Of a DNA stretch of 64,000 bases, positions 40,258 through 53,009 are shown piece by piece. Made by a program: the position numbers and the translations under genes. The stretch spans positions 248,001 through 312,000 of the forward strand of contig JACGZH010000011.1 of NCBI GenBank assembly GCA_014706385.1. Direction: 5' to 3'. The stretch is from Phaffia rhodozyma (Eukaryota > Basidiomycota > Tremellomycetes > Cystofilobasidiales > Mrakiaceae). Numbering within the stretch: position 1 is the first letter of the stretch; each line of letters opens with the position of its first letter. The notes beneath the pieces are model-generated. The model did not search any database. It worked only from the letters and a program-made list of their open reading frames with translations, and was not told the origin of the DNA.

Positions 40258-43200
40258 TCAATGGCCGCCGTCTCCAGTGTTCGGTGTCGGCGTTGACGTT
40301 CCAAACAAGACGCCTTGCGGGGGTGGTCCTCCCTGAGGTCCGTTTGGCGGGTAAGGATACACATGTCCCACTGTTTATTCAAGACACAAAAGAAGAACTA
40401 TGTCAGCAAAGTTCTGATCAAAGGCATCTTGACGTGGAGCGTCGACACGTACTTTGGGGACTGATCATTTGACCAGGCTGGAGCTGGTAGTAACCCATCG
40501 GAGCGTTTCGCCCAGATCCGTTAGCGAACCCCTGGGGCTGGCCATATCCAGGGTCTGGAAAGAGTAGAACAAGAAGGCAGGAAAGAAGGAACACAAAAAG
40601 TGTAAGCGATTTCCATTGTCTCAAGATGGCTCGCTCCTACAAAGCAAAGATGGAAAAAGTAAACATAGACGACTCACGAGGAGCAAACATCCCCTGGGTG
40701 CCAGGTGGCATGCCTACCATGACTGGACCCATTGCGTAGGGTGGTCCACCTGCCTGGACACCCATCGGAGGCGGGAATTCACCTCGACCTCCTCCGTTCC
40801 CCCCATTTGTTCCGTTTGAGAACATCTGAGGAAGATATCCGCCAGCAGGATGCATTGGACTAGTTCCTTGAGCATGAGCGAAGCCAGCGTTCCCTTGGTT
40901 GCCCGGGAATGAGCCAGCAGCTCCATTGATAGACATTGGGGACTGACCCATCTGGTAAAGGACGTTTCGGCAACGACGATGCACGATGAATTTCTATTAG
41001 TAATTATAGATCAAGGCGAACAGATTCTTTTATATTTTCGTTTCTAAAGATGAAACGAAATGACTAACAGGACCGTTGAAACGATACTGAGGGTAGTAGC
41101 CTGAGTAACCAGGAGGGAACATCTGGCCCTGCTGGTGTTGAAGGTGAGCATGCATGTGTCCGGGCGAAGAGCCCATGTGAGGGGTCATGTTATTGCCCAT
41201 GCCCATGCCAGAGTGGGGATGGCCGCCGTCAGGATGGAATTCCTGTTCAGGCATAGTGAATACAAGAGGGAACAGTTTCTTGTATGACGTCCCAGGGAAA
41301 GACCAATTGGAGGCTACAAACAAGATTATCACAAAAATCATGTTGACGCACTTAGTTCAATCAGATACTCAAAGAGACATCAAGGCTCAAGAAAGACTTA
41401 CGATAAGTACTAGGCAAAGAGAGCTTAGACAATCGATGCGGGTTGAAGTCTTCTCGAACATTGACAGGCAATTCGAACCGCTTCAACGGCTTGGTGCCGA
41501 AGAACGGGTTGGGTGTCGAAGATACTGATTGAGAGGTTGAGGCTACAGGTTGAACGGGAGATAAGCTCGGCTGAGCAGGCAACTTCTGAAGAGACTGAGG
41601 TGGAGGAAGCTGAATTTGAGCAGCTGATTGCGGTTTAGGCGTCTCATGGAAAGGAGGCTGGGAAGAATCAAGATTGCCGTAAGAAGCGTATCAGCTCATG
41701 AACTCAAAGCGCAATATTTAGTTGATCCAGCTGCTTACGATTTGTCGGACAGGAGGGGATTTGACAGGAGTAGCCTATGAGAATAAGAAGAAATACAAGA
41801 TCAGTTCGTGTCCGGTTTCATTTCGTTCTTTGGTCGTGGAGTTAACATACAGGACTTGGCTTGAACACAAAGGTTGGCGCGTTAGCGTTCAATTTGGCCA
41901 ATGCTGCTTGGCTCGAAGTCGCACTGCCTGTCGGAGATCCAGGTACAGGAACAGTAACTCCCAGTGCGGATTGGCTCGTCGCGAGCGTGCTACTAGCCGC
42001 TGTCCTGCTCTTGTTTGGATTGAATGGGGGAATGTCTGGGATGACCATCCCGCCTCTGGGGGAAGACTTGGGGGGAATAGCCCTAGGGGACTGAGTAGCT
42101 GTCGGAGGGTTTGCCACAGGCGTCACCAGAGAAGGCACGATGGGGTTCAGAGGAGAAGTTGTAGATTTGGCAGATGGGGAAGCATTGGCGGTCGTCTGAG
42201 CTGCTGTCTTAGCTGCTAACGCGTCTGCAGCTGCCTTCTCTACTATGGCTTTCTGCTTATCGGAATCCTTGGCTAGAATAGGGACTAAATCGGAGGGGAT
42301 GGCCGTTTTGAGCTAGAAATCAAAATCATTGTTGGAGTACGACAGGTCATTAGCCTGATATACACGATGAAGAAATTAGGACATGCTGAAAGAACTGAAG
42401 GTGCTGACCTTAAAATCCTGGCCAAATTTGACCAACTCCTTTAGTCTCTTATCCTTCTCTGTCTTCGCTTTCCCCTCTAGCTGCTTCTTCTTCTGCTCCA
42501 ACCTTTGTCGATCTGACTTGACAAAGTCATGGAATGCGGAAAGGGCCGACTTTTCAACGCTCTGAATCGAGACAAGGGCATGAGATCAGTAGGACGTCAG
42601 ATCATACTAACTTGAGAATCAGCAGGCAAGAAGTATCATAACTTACAGGACTATCCTCCGCGGACATCTTGATGGTCGGATTTCCCTGTTCAGCTGTTCC
42701 AACATTAGGTATTTTCAGCTTGCTGGGCTCCTCCTTGTTTCCTGCAGAGGTGTCCGTCTTGTTCGCTACGCCATTCTTCGGAGCAGTTAAAGCCGCAGGG
42801 GCAGCACCTGATGGGGCAGGGACAGATGGCTTTGAGAGAGGAGCGATAGGGGGAGTTCCAGCCGAGGGTCGTCGTGCATTTGGAGGTACGTAAGCGTTGG
42901 CCGACCGGATAACGCCCGAGTATCTGAAGCAGAGAAGGTTTACATAAGATCAGAAGCGAATAGACTAGATGATAAGTTCGGCTTGGCAAAAGAGGCTGAT
43001 AGCCCTGCAATCAGAAAGTATGAGGCTTACTTCTCCTCTTCTCCTAAGGTCGAGTCTTGTACGGCCTGGTTTCGCTCTTCCTGCAAGTGCGGGTTAGAGG
43101 ATGTGGTCTACATATGAACCGGATAGACGAGATGAATGTTGATCAGTAAGTGGCTCGTAAAGTCTATTTCATCATGCTTGTATGTTCTACCTATGACATA

Positions 43201-44755
43201 AGAGAAGAAAGAAGTAGTATTTACCCCTAAGATCTCGTTTGCCAGCCTCTCGGCCTTCTTCTCCCTTTCTCTGTAGTCTTTTCCAGTTCGATCAAGCTTC
43301 GTAGTGTAGAACTCTTCATCAAAGTCTGTCCGAGTTCCGAACCTTTTTTCGTTCTCTGCAAATTGATCCCATGATTTCTTGCCTCCACCGTTGTAAGTGC
43401 CGAATGTCTCGAGGTCAGAGTCCATCTTGCCGGTAGTCTGAACAGGCAAATCATTAGACCAGGGTTGAAGAGTTCGCTCTTCTCCAAAAGGGGTGGAATG
43501 AGAGATATCGGTATCTGTTCGGAAGCCTTAATGATGGAATTCGCGCAACGATGAGTCAGTTTGAAGAAGATCGGCGATGACAGTGTATCGGGCTATCTGC
43601 TAGCACACATCCAACCACACGAGATGGAAACATACCATCTTTGCCGCCTCTATTCAAACTACCCGTAGCAGATCCGGGAGGAGTGATGCCTGATGCCAGT
43701 GCCTTACGAACCTCGCTCACGTCTTTCTCGGGGAACTCCATCTGGCGGTTAAAAGCGTTGGGAGGCATGTTAACGTCCCTGACATTCCTCATGATCACAG
43801 TCCTGTCAGAGTTACTCCCCTCGCCTGTAGGCGTAATTGATTGAAGAATTCCCTCATAGATAATTGACTTGTGGGTCAATGCGATTTTGGATCCCTGTAT
43901 GAGACAATCGCAGGGGTATGCGTCGAGAGAGACATCAACAGTATCAGTTTGTTTGTGTACAAATTATAAGGTCAAGACAATACTAACGATGAGCTCCGTG
44001 AGGCTGGGCGCAGAGATGGAAGAAGCAGCTGAAGGAGGCCGAGACCCCGACGAGACAACAGCTGGGTCATCCAATACTGCAGACACACGAGGGGCAGTCG
44101 TGGGAGCAGCAGACGGTGTGGAAGAGATTTCGGTCACAGGTGCTTTATCGACAGAATTTGGGGTGGCTTCTTTCTCGTTTGTGCTGAATGATGCCGGCGA
44201 GGCCGCAGAAGGCATCGATGATTTGGAAGGAGGAGGTGTAGGATTAGAAATCGTGGGAGCAGCCGGAGCTGAAGGTGACGAGGCAGGCAGAGAGGGTCTC
44301 CCAGCGTTCGCATACGATTTGAATGACCCTGCTCCCCCGGCGGCTGACGCGAACGACATAGGAGGTCGAGCAGGACGAGGCCCATTAGCAGACGTCGTTG
44401 GTGGTGGCAGAGAAGTATTCAAGGTCTGTTGGCTAGAACTGGGAGTGGTAGGCTGTGGAGGATTTGCTGGTCGGAATGATTGACGACTTGAGGTGATTGG
44501 ATCGAACAGGGCGAACAAAGGAGGAACACAACGAAAAAGATGTTCGCAATAGAGAACAGCGAAGTCAGAACACAGATACGAAGCTGCAAAACTTCCTTCT
44601 CCCTTGCTGTCTCCAGCTTTGGAGTATGTCTATATTTGAGATAGCTCTACTTACCGTTGCTGACCAGGGGGAGCTGGAGATGATACGTTTCCCCCGCCTC
44701 CTCCGATCGGGCCATTACCGCTTTCTCGTCTCAACTTTGCGTTCTTGATCGACAT
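40258..44755 (-). CDS. PBP1: PBP1/ataxin-2 homologue
   Basis: This is an ataxin-2 family protein, a poly(A)-binding-protein partner that shapes stress granules and mRNA fate and, in yeast, restrains TORC1. From the ATG at 44753-44755 (MSIKNAKLRRESGNG) there is a proline/serine/alanine-rich N-terminus. The Lsm-like segment (SKIALTHKSIIYEGILQSIT) lies at about 43800-43890, and the LsmAD region (RTDFDEEFYTTKLDRTGKDY) at about 43255-43340. A PAM2-type motif, LNANAPTFVFKPSP, lies near 41855-41895. The C-terminal third is rich in Met, Gly, Pro and Gln (MGQSPMSINGAAG, PPGYSGYYPQYRF), typical of a condensate-forming tail, and ends TPTPNTGDGGH with a TGA at 40258-40260. About ten introns are present. 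Its start lies about 850 bases from that of LAA1. Confidence 0.87.
41855..41895 (-). other. PAM2-like motif in PBP1
   Basis: The encoded segment KLNANAPTFVFKPSP matches the PAM2 pattern (L-N-x-x-A-x-x-F-x-P), which binds the MLLE domain of poly(A)-binding protein. The spacing is exact, with the key Leu, Asn, Ala and Phe all present. It lies between the LsmAD region and the Met/Gly-rich tail, where animal ataxin-2 also carries it. Confidence 0.75.
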
Positions 44756-45607
44756 GAAAGATGTATCCAGTAGATTTGGTTATACTATAGGTTTGAATAG
44801 TGTCAAGGGTAAAGCTTAAGCCGCAAATGGCTTTGTAGTTGAAAACAGGAGGATGGTATCAGAGAGATCACACAACGACTAGGACTGTGATCTGGAAGGC
44901 AAAGAGAATGAAGATATTGTTGAGTATGAGGTCTTTCGAGATTAGAATGGATCCTCGGATGCCTGGTTGGGGTAAAGCACATACCTGAAGATGATGACAG
45001 AGGCTGAGGTATTGAAAGAGAGATCCTTCGTATATTACCTGGTGTGTATGGTCTGAGATGCCCGGCGAAAGGATATCGACTGGGACTCGATCAAGCCTGT
45101 TATGACGGTTTGTCTGCATAGAAAAAGCAGAACAAAGGTTAGCCAGACCAAGACAAGGCCATGATGAACAGAGACCAACATGTGATTGATCCAGCAAAGA
45201 AAACGATGCCAATCGGACATGTCTAGCGGACCTTTGAGATCTCGAGATGGCCGGAATGAAAGAAGAGGATGTTTATGAAGAAGAGATGAACGCTCCCGGA
45301 GAATTCTTTGACACTCTATCCTAGCCCAACCAGAGTACACAGGAGAACAAAGAGACAAGAAGGAGAGCTCTAGAAGGCTTGGATACTCACCAAGGAAACG
45401 AACAGGAGTGGGTATGTTGAATGTAAAACTGGGAATGATAGAAAGAAGAGAAGAGAAAGAGAAGAGACGAAAGGAAACTGGAGGAGGCTCATTGGAAAAC
45501 AGGCACAACTAGGCACAACTAGGCACAACTAGGCACAACTAGGCACGCGCCGTTCCATTAGAAAAATTCTCTAATCGACCATTAGGAAACCCGGTTGACT
45601 TTTTCTA
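44756..45607. promoter_or_regulatory. Divergent promoter region PBP1 / LAA1 with repeats
   Basis: This 850-base stretch contains the PBP1 leader on the left and the LAA1 promoter on the right. Open frames on the minus strand (for example 45035-45508) lack recognisable similarity and look accidental. The right end carries a 10-base tandem repeat and a long inverted repeat, listed separately. Confidence 0.4.
45501..45545 (+). repeat. Tandem 10-base repeat, unit AGGCACAACT
   Basis: Four exact copies of AGGCACAACT are followed by a partial fifth copy (AGGCA). The array ends just seven bases before the 15-base inverted repeat at 45552-45614. Confidence 0.95.
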
Positions 45608-45614
45608 ATGGAAC
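45552..45614. repeat. 15-base perfect inverted repeat with nested hairpin
   Basis: The arms GTTCCATTAGAAAAA (45552-45566) and TTTTTCTAATGGAAC (45600-45614) are exact reverse complements separated by 33 bases. Inside the loop, CTAAT and ATTAG form a second, smaller palindrome. The right arm contains the ATG at 45608, the first candidate start of LAA1. Possible meanings are a dyad promoter site, a remnant of a small mobile element, or an RNA hairpin. Confidence 0.85.
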
Positions 45615-48600
45615 ACTCGTTTTCCGTTCTTACATCCATCCGAACACTACTCACGCCCTCGACCATCACCATCTCATCACACTGGCCACTTTTGTTGAAC
45701 GTCACATACCTTGCACACATCAATGGAGCCTGGGTCCTACTCGTCGGACGATTTGGTCGTGGAATCTGTTCGTATTTCGTGGAACCTGTTCTTCGTATCT
45801 CATCCTTCATCGACCCAAACTTCCGTTGTCTTTCGGGCTGATACATTCTCTCGTTTCCTCTTAATGTCTATGTTTCATTGATAGACCAAGTTGTCCTCCG
45901 ATCAGGCTCACTTATATATACTCCAATTTCTATCTACTGCAGAGGAAGCGTTGGCACATTTGTCCATAGTGAGTTTAACATCCTTGTTATCGATCACAGT
46001 CAACCCCGTGTCCTCGCAGGCCTATCTAACGATCACACTTCGCAACGCATTCACCCATCTCTTTTGATCAGGATGAGATTAAACCCCAACAGTCCAATCT
46101 CGAAACTACCCTTCTTCAGATTCTCACATCAACATCCCCAGCACCAGGCAGACCCATCCGAAACCTTGCAGCCAGATGTCTAGTTCTCCTTCATCGAGTA
46201 TCCGAGAACCGAAGCTTGTTTGATTTCATGAGAGAGCTCCTCAAGGTAGCATCCGGAGAAAGCACAGGAAAGATCAAAGGAGAAGCGAATAAGGAAGTGC
46301 GAGTGTACGTCTACAGTGTTTTGTTATCTAGAAGATATATTTAGCTCCCGTATCTGATGTTGTTATGGTCATAATATACATGCCATTCAGAGCATGCTGG
46401 TACGTGGTTGGAGAGGTGATGAGGGAGTTGGGCGAAAACAATATGTCGTTTATATCAGACATTTGTCTACACTCCATCAAGCTTCTCAGAGCATCATCTC
46501 ACGTGAGTCTATCTCCTTTTTAGGTAATTCAATCTGCAAGACTGACTCCTAATTCTTTCAACAGCCGGTCATCTTGAGGTATAATGCCATACTCACACTC
46601 AAGAAGTCATTTATCAAAGCGGGTAAGGCCGTCTCGGACCAGGCAGCCAGAGACATTCTCAAACAGCTTCGAAATGGCTTGAGTGACAAAGCTCTGAGTA
46701 TCCAACGTGTCTGCGCTGATGTAAGTGATTGTTGGCAAAGTATGGTCTTGGTGTTCTGCACAACTGACCGGTGAATCGTTCCCCTCTCAAAACCTAGACT
46801 CTACTCACGATTCTTCAATCAACTCCTTTCCTTAGCAACTTGTCCGAGATCGAGCCGCTTCTTAACCAAGCGATAAAGTCTCTCGATACCTCCGATTCAC
46901 CTACGCGCCGCTCCATCGCTCTGTTGATTGCTCACCTCCTTGCTTACACACAAAAAGAAGGCTCCGCCCCACCAACTGTTCCAAGCAACAAAAAGAAGTC
47001 TTCGACTGGAAACAATGACAACGACGAGGAAGATAGCCGGCCCGCCCCCAGCTCAACATCCGAAGCAAACAAGACACTTTTCACTCTAAACGAGATGTTC
47101 AAAGTCCTCTCTGTGCCTTTCAATAAGGTTGGCAGCTCCCGAAAACTTCGGAACACGTTGATCGAGGTCTATGCAACCTTGTTTGCTACTCTTGGTTCAG
47201 ACTACGTAGAGGCGCATTATCCAGAGATATCTCGACACCTTCTTATCGATCTGATCTCTCACTCGAGAAACTCGACCAATACTTCTAGGCAAGAGATCTT
47301 ACTTCTCCGGAAATCTGTAGGGGTCTTACTTCGAGTTCAGATTGGGGTCCGGCTCTTGTCAGAGCAAAGTCAGATTCAAGCCATCCGAGAGCTCACTACG
47401 AACTATCTCAAAAAATACCCATCGATGCCTCCCAATCAATCTGTGCCCCCTCCTCCTGCTGGAGTTCTCGTACCTGTCTTGACAGAAGTCGCAGGATTAT
47501 TGGATCAGCTCGGAAACGCACCTTTACCTGTCCAGGAAGTCCTTCTGGACCCCTTGTTCAGGTTGATCATTCATCCGTCTACAGCCGTTCGAGTCTCAGC
47601 CGCTTGGTGCTTGAGATGTTTCTGCCACTCAACTCCACTGAAGCTCGCCGGTGTCATGGGAACACTGGTGAGCGAGTTGACAAAGGAGATTAGTATGTCG
47701 ATCACTCCTGTCGCTCCGTCCGACATTTCGATAAGAATGATTGGTCACTCGACTGCCATCTCAGCTCTTGTAGCCATCATCCCCGAGAGGCCACTCTATG
47801 TCTCATACGATGTCTCGGCAACTATCATGGACTTAGCAATCTCGTTGTTGAAACGTGCGGGCGAGCACGATGTTGCGCTGGCGAGCGTGGAGATTCAAGT
47901 GGCCTGGACACTCATTGGGTCACTCATGACGCTAGGGCCAAGCTTTGTGAAGTTGCATCTGCCTCAACTGCTAGTCCTCTGGCGAAATGCGCTACCCAAG
48001 CCAACTTCGAAGGATTCTTCAGTCGGTTCTCGTTCACCATCCGAGTGGAAATTTTTGTTAGATGTTAGGGAAGCAACGCTTGCCTCTATGCTTTCTTTCT
48101 TGAGGCACAACTATGTACAGCTGGTCAATCTGGATGTGGCTCGAAGGCTGATTGCCCTCCTTTCGAACACTCTCACTTTCATCAACTCGTTTTCCAGTCT
48201 GCACTCCGAAGCACTGAGAGACCAGCCTATCCCGACTCTCTCGACTACCCCTCCTACATCTCTTAGCTTGCTCGAAAGAGAATCCAACTTGCGTCGACGA
48301 ATCTTCCAATGCTTTACAGTAGTTGCACAGAGTCCAGCGGCAGAGTCCCTCCGAACGACCTTGGTAAGCGCCACACTTGAGGTATTTGCCGAGCCGGAAC
48401 GATATGCTGGATCAGCAGCTCAGGCGGCAATTGCCGCTAGTGCAGGAAGCTTTGCAGGCGTTTGGGCGGCAGTGGATGGATACGCGTTTGGAGTCACCAG
48501 TTTGGTTAGGGGTGACGAGTTCCCTGGTGATGGGGAAGGGGAAGAAAACTCGAACACCGGAAGAAGAGTGAGACGTGCTACGGAAGACAATGGATTGCAT

Positions 48601-51600
48601 CGAGATCAGGTCGAGGTTGAGATCTCCAGCTCGGTATGTTTGCTATTAGTCAAGTGTCCTGTGAACAACCCTTTGACTCAAATATCTCCGGTTTTCATTC
48701 TTATCCAAATTAGCTTCATACGCCAATTCTAGGATCGTTGGAATACGATGCTTTAGAGCTTTGCTTTTCTTCCTCCTCTGACGCCTCTAATCTAGTATCT
48801 ATCGAACAGCCGTTACCCTCCCCTGCACCAGCTTTGACTTCCGTCGTAGACGCCGCCATCGAGTTGTTTGCTCTTGTCTTTCCTAGTGAAGATGCAGACC
48901 TTCAGGCAAAGACGATATCTCAGATGGTCGTTCAAGTCAAATCCACTAAACTGGAAAAGAATCCAGGACGTAAGATGGCAGTGTTTGTGAACTCTGTTGA
49001 GGCTCTGAGGAGAAGTTTACGAAATGTCGTCAAATCAGGGAGACCGGCAAGGGATGCCATGGGTAGTTTGAAAGTGGCCGGAGTTATGAAGGAGTTACTG
49101 CAGGTAACTCTATTTCAAAAGCCTGAACCTCATACCACGACATCACAAACTGATGATGTTCTCTTCTTTTCATATCAGGATGCAATTCTTGATAGTGACT
49201 CCACGCTGAGATCAATTGGAAGTGAAGGCATTGGACGTCTAAGCAGTCTTAGTGCAACGTCCTTCTTGAATGCTCAGATCCAATGGCTCGTAGATCAGAT
49301 TGTCAACAATCGAAACCCCGAATCACGGGCTGGTTGTGCGCTTTCATTTGGCACAATTTATACCCACGTTGGTAGTTTGATCGGTGGTCCACTCCTCAAG
49401 ACAATGGTCAACATATTAAACTCGCTTGCGAACGATCCCCACCCTGTGGTTCACTTCTGGGCTTTAACTGCACTTGCCAAGGTTGTCACTGCTTCCTCAT
49501 TATCTTACTCTCCTTTTATCTCGAGCACGTTAGGTCAGCTCGTGAACATCTATCTCACAGATCTGCATGAGCCCGAAGGGGGAACTCTCAACAGCGTCAA
49601 TATCCGAGGAGATTTGCCTGCCTATCAGGCCGTCTGCAAGATTATCAGCGCCATCCTCGGTGTGCTGGGTCCAGAATTACAGGAGGCTGGTACTGTTCGC
49701 TCGCTGGCATTCATCATGGTCAATGAGTTTTCACTCGAACTCGATGAAGGAATCTCGGTAGAGGCTATCAAATGTCAACAACAGTTCTTGATGTTTGCTC
49801 CGAAACAAGTCGATGTGCCCAAATTGGTCGCATCCTTCCGTCTTCACCTTGCCTCTACCCGACGGCCTCTCAAAATTGCTTCGATTGATGCTCTCTACCA
49901 ACTGGTTCAGAGGGATGCTCCTCTGATGTCAAAGATCGGTGGAAACCAGCTTGTAGAAGACTTGTTTGGGTTACTGGACGACGACCCCAGTATCGAAGGC
50001 GTTCGTGACGTGATTCTCAACTGGACAAAACAGACTTCTGCTGCTGCTCCCTCTGGATGGATCGATCTTTGTCAGCGAATCATGAACCGTACGACGGCTT
50101 CGCAACAGGTTGCCCTAGCCGACCCATCGAACGCGCATAAACTTCAGGACGAGGAAGTGCAGTCGATTGTCACATCTGAAGCTGGAAAAGCCGCGGGAAT
50201 CAGGTTGACATCGCGGTGGAGGACTCAGCTATTTGCCCTTCAGTGCTTGCATGAAGTCGTTTTAGCTGTCGTGGCATCCGGCCGAGCGGAGCATTTCAAT
50301 TTGTCAATGGCCAAACAGATGGGAATCAACCCGAAATTGATGCTCGTCACTCGAGTGGGAGATCTCATCAAGACCGCTTTCTCGGCTTCCACAGCTCAGG
50401 TGATAGAGATCCGATTGCAAGGCTTAACTGTTCTCAAGGATGTTATTCAAGTGAGCTCTGACATATGTCGTATTCCTGTCCCATTTCGCATCCTGATTTC
50501 TGATTACGCGTGTTTCGATATCTGTGTGTTCGTAGTATTTCCGAGCCTCTCCAGATCCGGACTTTGAAGGGGCTTTGCTCCTAGAGCAACATCAAGCACC
50601 TATTGCTGCTGCACTCACGCCCGCCTTTAGTTCAGACTCTACACCAGAAGTTTTGGCGAGTGCAATTCAGCTCTGTGCTGTTTTCGTCGGTAGTGGAGTA
50701 GTGAAGGAGGTTGAGCGGATGGGACGTATATTGAAGCTTTTGACGAGCGCACTCTCTTCTTTCCAAGGTTGGTAGCTGGTTTAACTATGCGGTACTGTTT
50801 TGACAGAAGGGTTATATCAGCTCTTTCGCTAACCTTGCTTCCTGATTGCAACAGATGCGAACATGACCTCGTTAGGAGAAGTCAAAGATCTGTCGATCAA
50901 CGCTGCGATCATGCTCAAGATCTCAACGATGACTGCCTGGGCAAACTTACAGTCGTCGAGCGTCAAACAGACGTACCTTCGAAACGTTGTTGGACCTCAT
51001 CGAGCCATGCTAGTCCATTTCTGGGTGACTGCCCTTCGAGACTTTGCTCGACTACGAACCGATCCGGAAGCTGGGCCTGGATCTTCAATAGGATCCTCGG
51101 CCGATCCAATGACAACGGGAGTGGGTCGAGAGGTCCTGTTGCCCTACTACGAAGCCTCATGGGCACCTATCCTACAAGCAATTGCGACCGTCATGGACTC
51201 CGACGATGATGATGCCCCACTTGTCAGAGCTATGGACGGACTCGATCCAAGCGAGACCTCGACCGGATCTATAATCGTGTCTCCGTCGGATGGAGATCGA
51301 ACCGAACCGACTACGAATTTCTTTGTGCTATACGGCTTGGCATTCGAGGCGCTTGCTAATCAAGGAGGAGAAGCCGCAAGTTATGCAACTTCCGACCGAG
51401 AGATACCGGTCCCATTGATCGCTTTGGAAGCGCTGAGGAATTTGGTTGGACGCCGGTTCTCAGGCTCAATTTTGAGTCAGGGACCAATCTTTGAGGAGTT
51501 GTGCACATTGTTTTACAGACTCGCGATGACGGCCCCGCCAGTCGCTCAGGCCCGGCTCGTCATGGTTCTCGCCTCGTTTGTCAAAGACTACGCCTCGATC

Positions 51601-53009
51601 TTGAACCTGAACGCATCCTCGTGCGTATGATTTTTTTTCTTTTCCCTTTTAGAAGAGACCAAGTGATTGAACCAAGTCAAACCATGGACTGACGTTTTCT
51701 TTTTGTCTCTAATGGACACAGAACGGTCGAACAAGAAACCAGTCAGCTGTCTCGTTGTTTGGCTATCGTGACGTACGTTCTACGACAGGCCGTGCCGTCT
51801 TTGAACGGCAACCCTCCTTGTACGTTCTATGAGCCTTGAATTTATGGATATGCCATCGTGTGGTGTGACTGAGGTTCTCCATCATGCCTTCCTTGCTATA
51901 GATTGGAGCTCGACAACTGCGTTGGATCGGATCGATCTGATTAAGACGTCGCTGACGGCATACATGAATATTGTGGACGTGTTCCCTATCGGTCAACGAG
52001 AGGAGCTTTTGTGTGTGGCCATCTATCTTTATTCTGATCTGTTGAAGGACGAGACATCGAAGGCGGATCTGGCTGGACCGACGATATCGATGGTCAAAAC
52101 GTTGTGCGATCGGGCGTACAGCGTTCGACAGGCTGGCAGTCAGCTTTACCCCCGGGTTCTTCACGGATTACTCTCTGCTTGCATATTGCATATCGACGAG
52201 ATGAGAGGTCGGTCCGGTCCGGTAGCGGTGGCAAAAGTGAGGAACAACCTGTTGGCGCTTGTGTTGTTGATGACAGGTCTACCTTCGGATTTGAAGGTCG
52301 GTCGCGCACTGGTCGAACGGACTTGTGAGATTATTGGCCAGAAATTATCGGCCGAGGAGGACGAAATCTCGATGGCCGCGATCCAGTGTACAAAGACGTT
52401 GTTTGTGACTTCGAGTCGAGGGAGCCCGGTGGTTCAGCACTGCGTGGGTCAGTTAATCCCGCACTTGGTGACGTACGTTGCGAGATCGCTTGAAGTGATG
52501 GACGAGCCAGAAGCTGGGACCAGGTTCGGAGGGTTGGAAGAAGTAGTCAAGACGTTCATCAGTTTTGTGTCTGCTCTCGGTGAGGAATCTCAGAGTCAGT
52601 ATCTGTTTCGTCCGCTTTGCTTATATACCGTGAATGATTTGATCTAGTTTGCACTTGATGGATATGCTAACGAATCATGTTTATATCGTGGGAAATGATC
52701 TCGATTGATGGACGGATAGAAACTCGAGGATACGTAGTGTTACTACCGACGTTGGTATTGCTGATGAACCCAAAGAAGCCGAATAGGATGCACAACACGG
52801 TCGTTCAGCAGTTGCTCCAGCTAGCCGGGCAATCTCCGACTTCCTTCCGGGAGGCTACGTGTACGCTCGATCCCGAGGCTCGGTCGATACTGGAGAGTTC
52901 AATCAGACAGTCTGTTGAGGCTTCATCTAGGGCGAAGGAAGATTCTGAATCTGGTGGTGCTGATAAGCGAAAGGCTGCTCCTGCGATCGCTTTGAGGAGC
53001 TTTGGGTAA
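45608..53009 (+). CDS. LAA1: LAA1/HEATR5 homologue, large HEAT-repeat protein
   Basis: The gene encodes a giant HEAT-repeat protein of the Laa1/HEATR5 family, which binds the AP-1 clathrin adaptor and helps sorting at the trans-Golgi and endosomes. From about 46070 the frame is clear: PIRNLAARCLVLLHRVSENR, then PVILRYNAILTLKKSFIKAG and TPFLSNLSEIEPLLNQAIKS, followed by long stretches of paired helices. The middle part includes QEVLLDPLFRLIIHPSTAVR and CALSFGTIYTHVGSLIGGPL. The C-terminus REATCTLDPEARSILESSIR with QSVEASSR ends at TAA 53007-53009, as in HEATR5. Large exons run about 46799-48633 and 49180-50450. The first exons are unresolved: the ATG at 45608 is a candidate, and an exon near 45950 encodes EEALAHLSI. 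Identity is strong, start uncertain. Confidence 0.78.

Noticed and set aside
43869..44483. A 204-codon plus-strand frame opposite PBP1
   Set aside because: It lies antisense to the Ser/Pro/Ala-rich N-terminal region of PBP1 and is a composition artefact rich in Gly, Ala and Glu.
45035..45508. A minus-strand 157-codon frame between PBP1 and LAA1
   Set aside because: It has no recognisable domain, no splice-connected neighbours, and lies in a promoter region.
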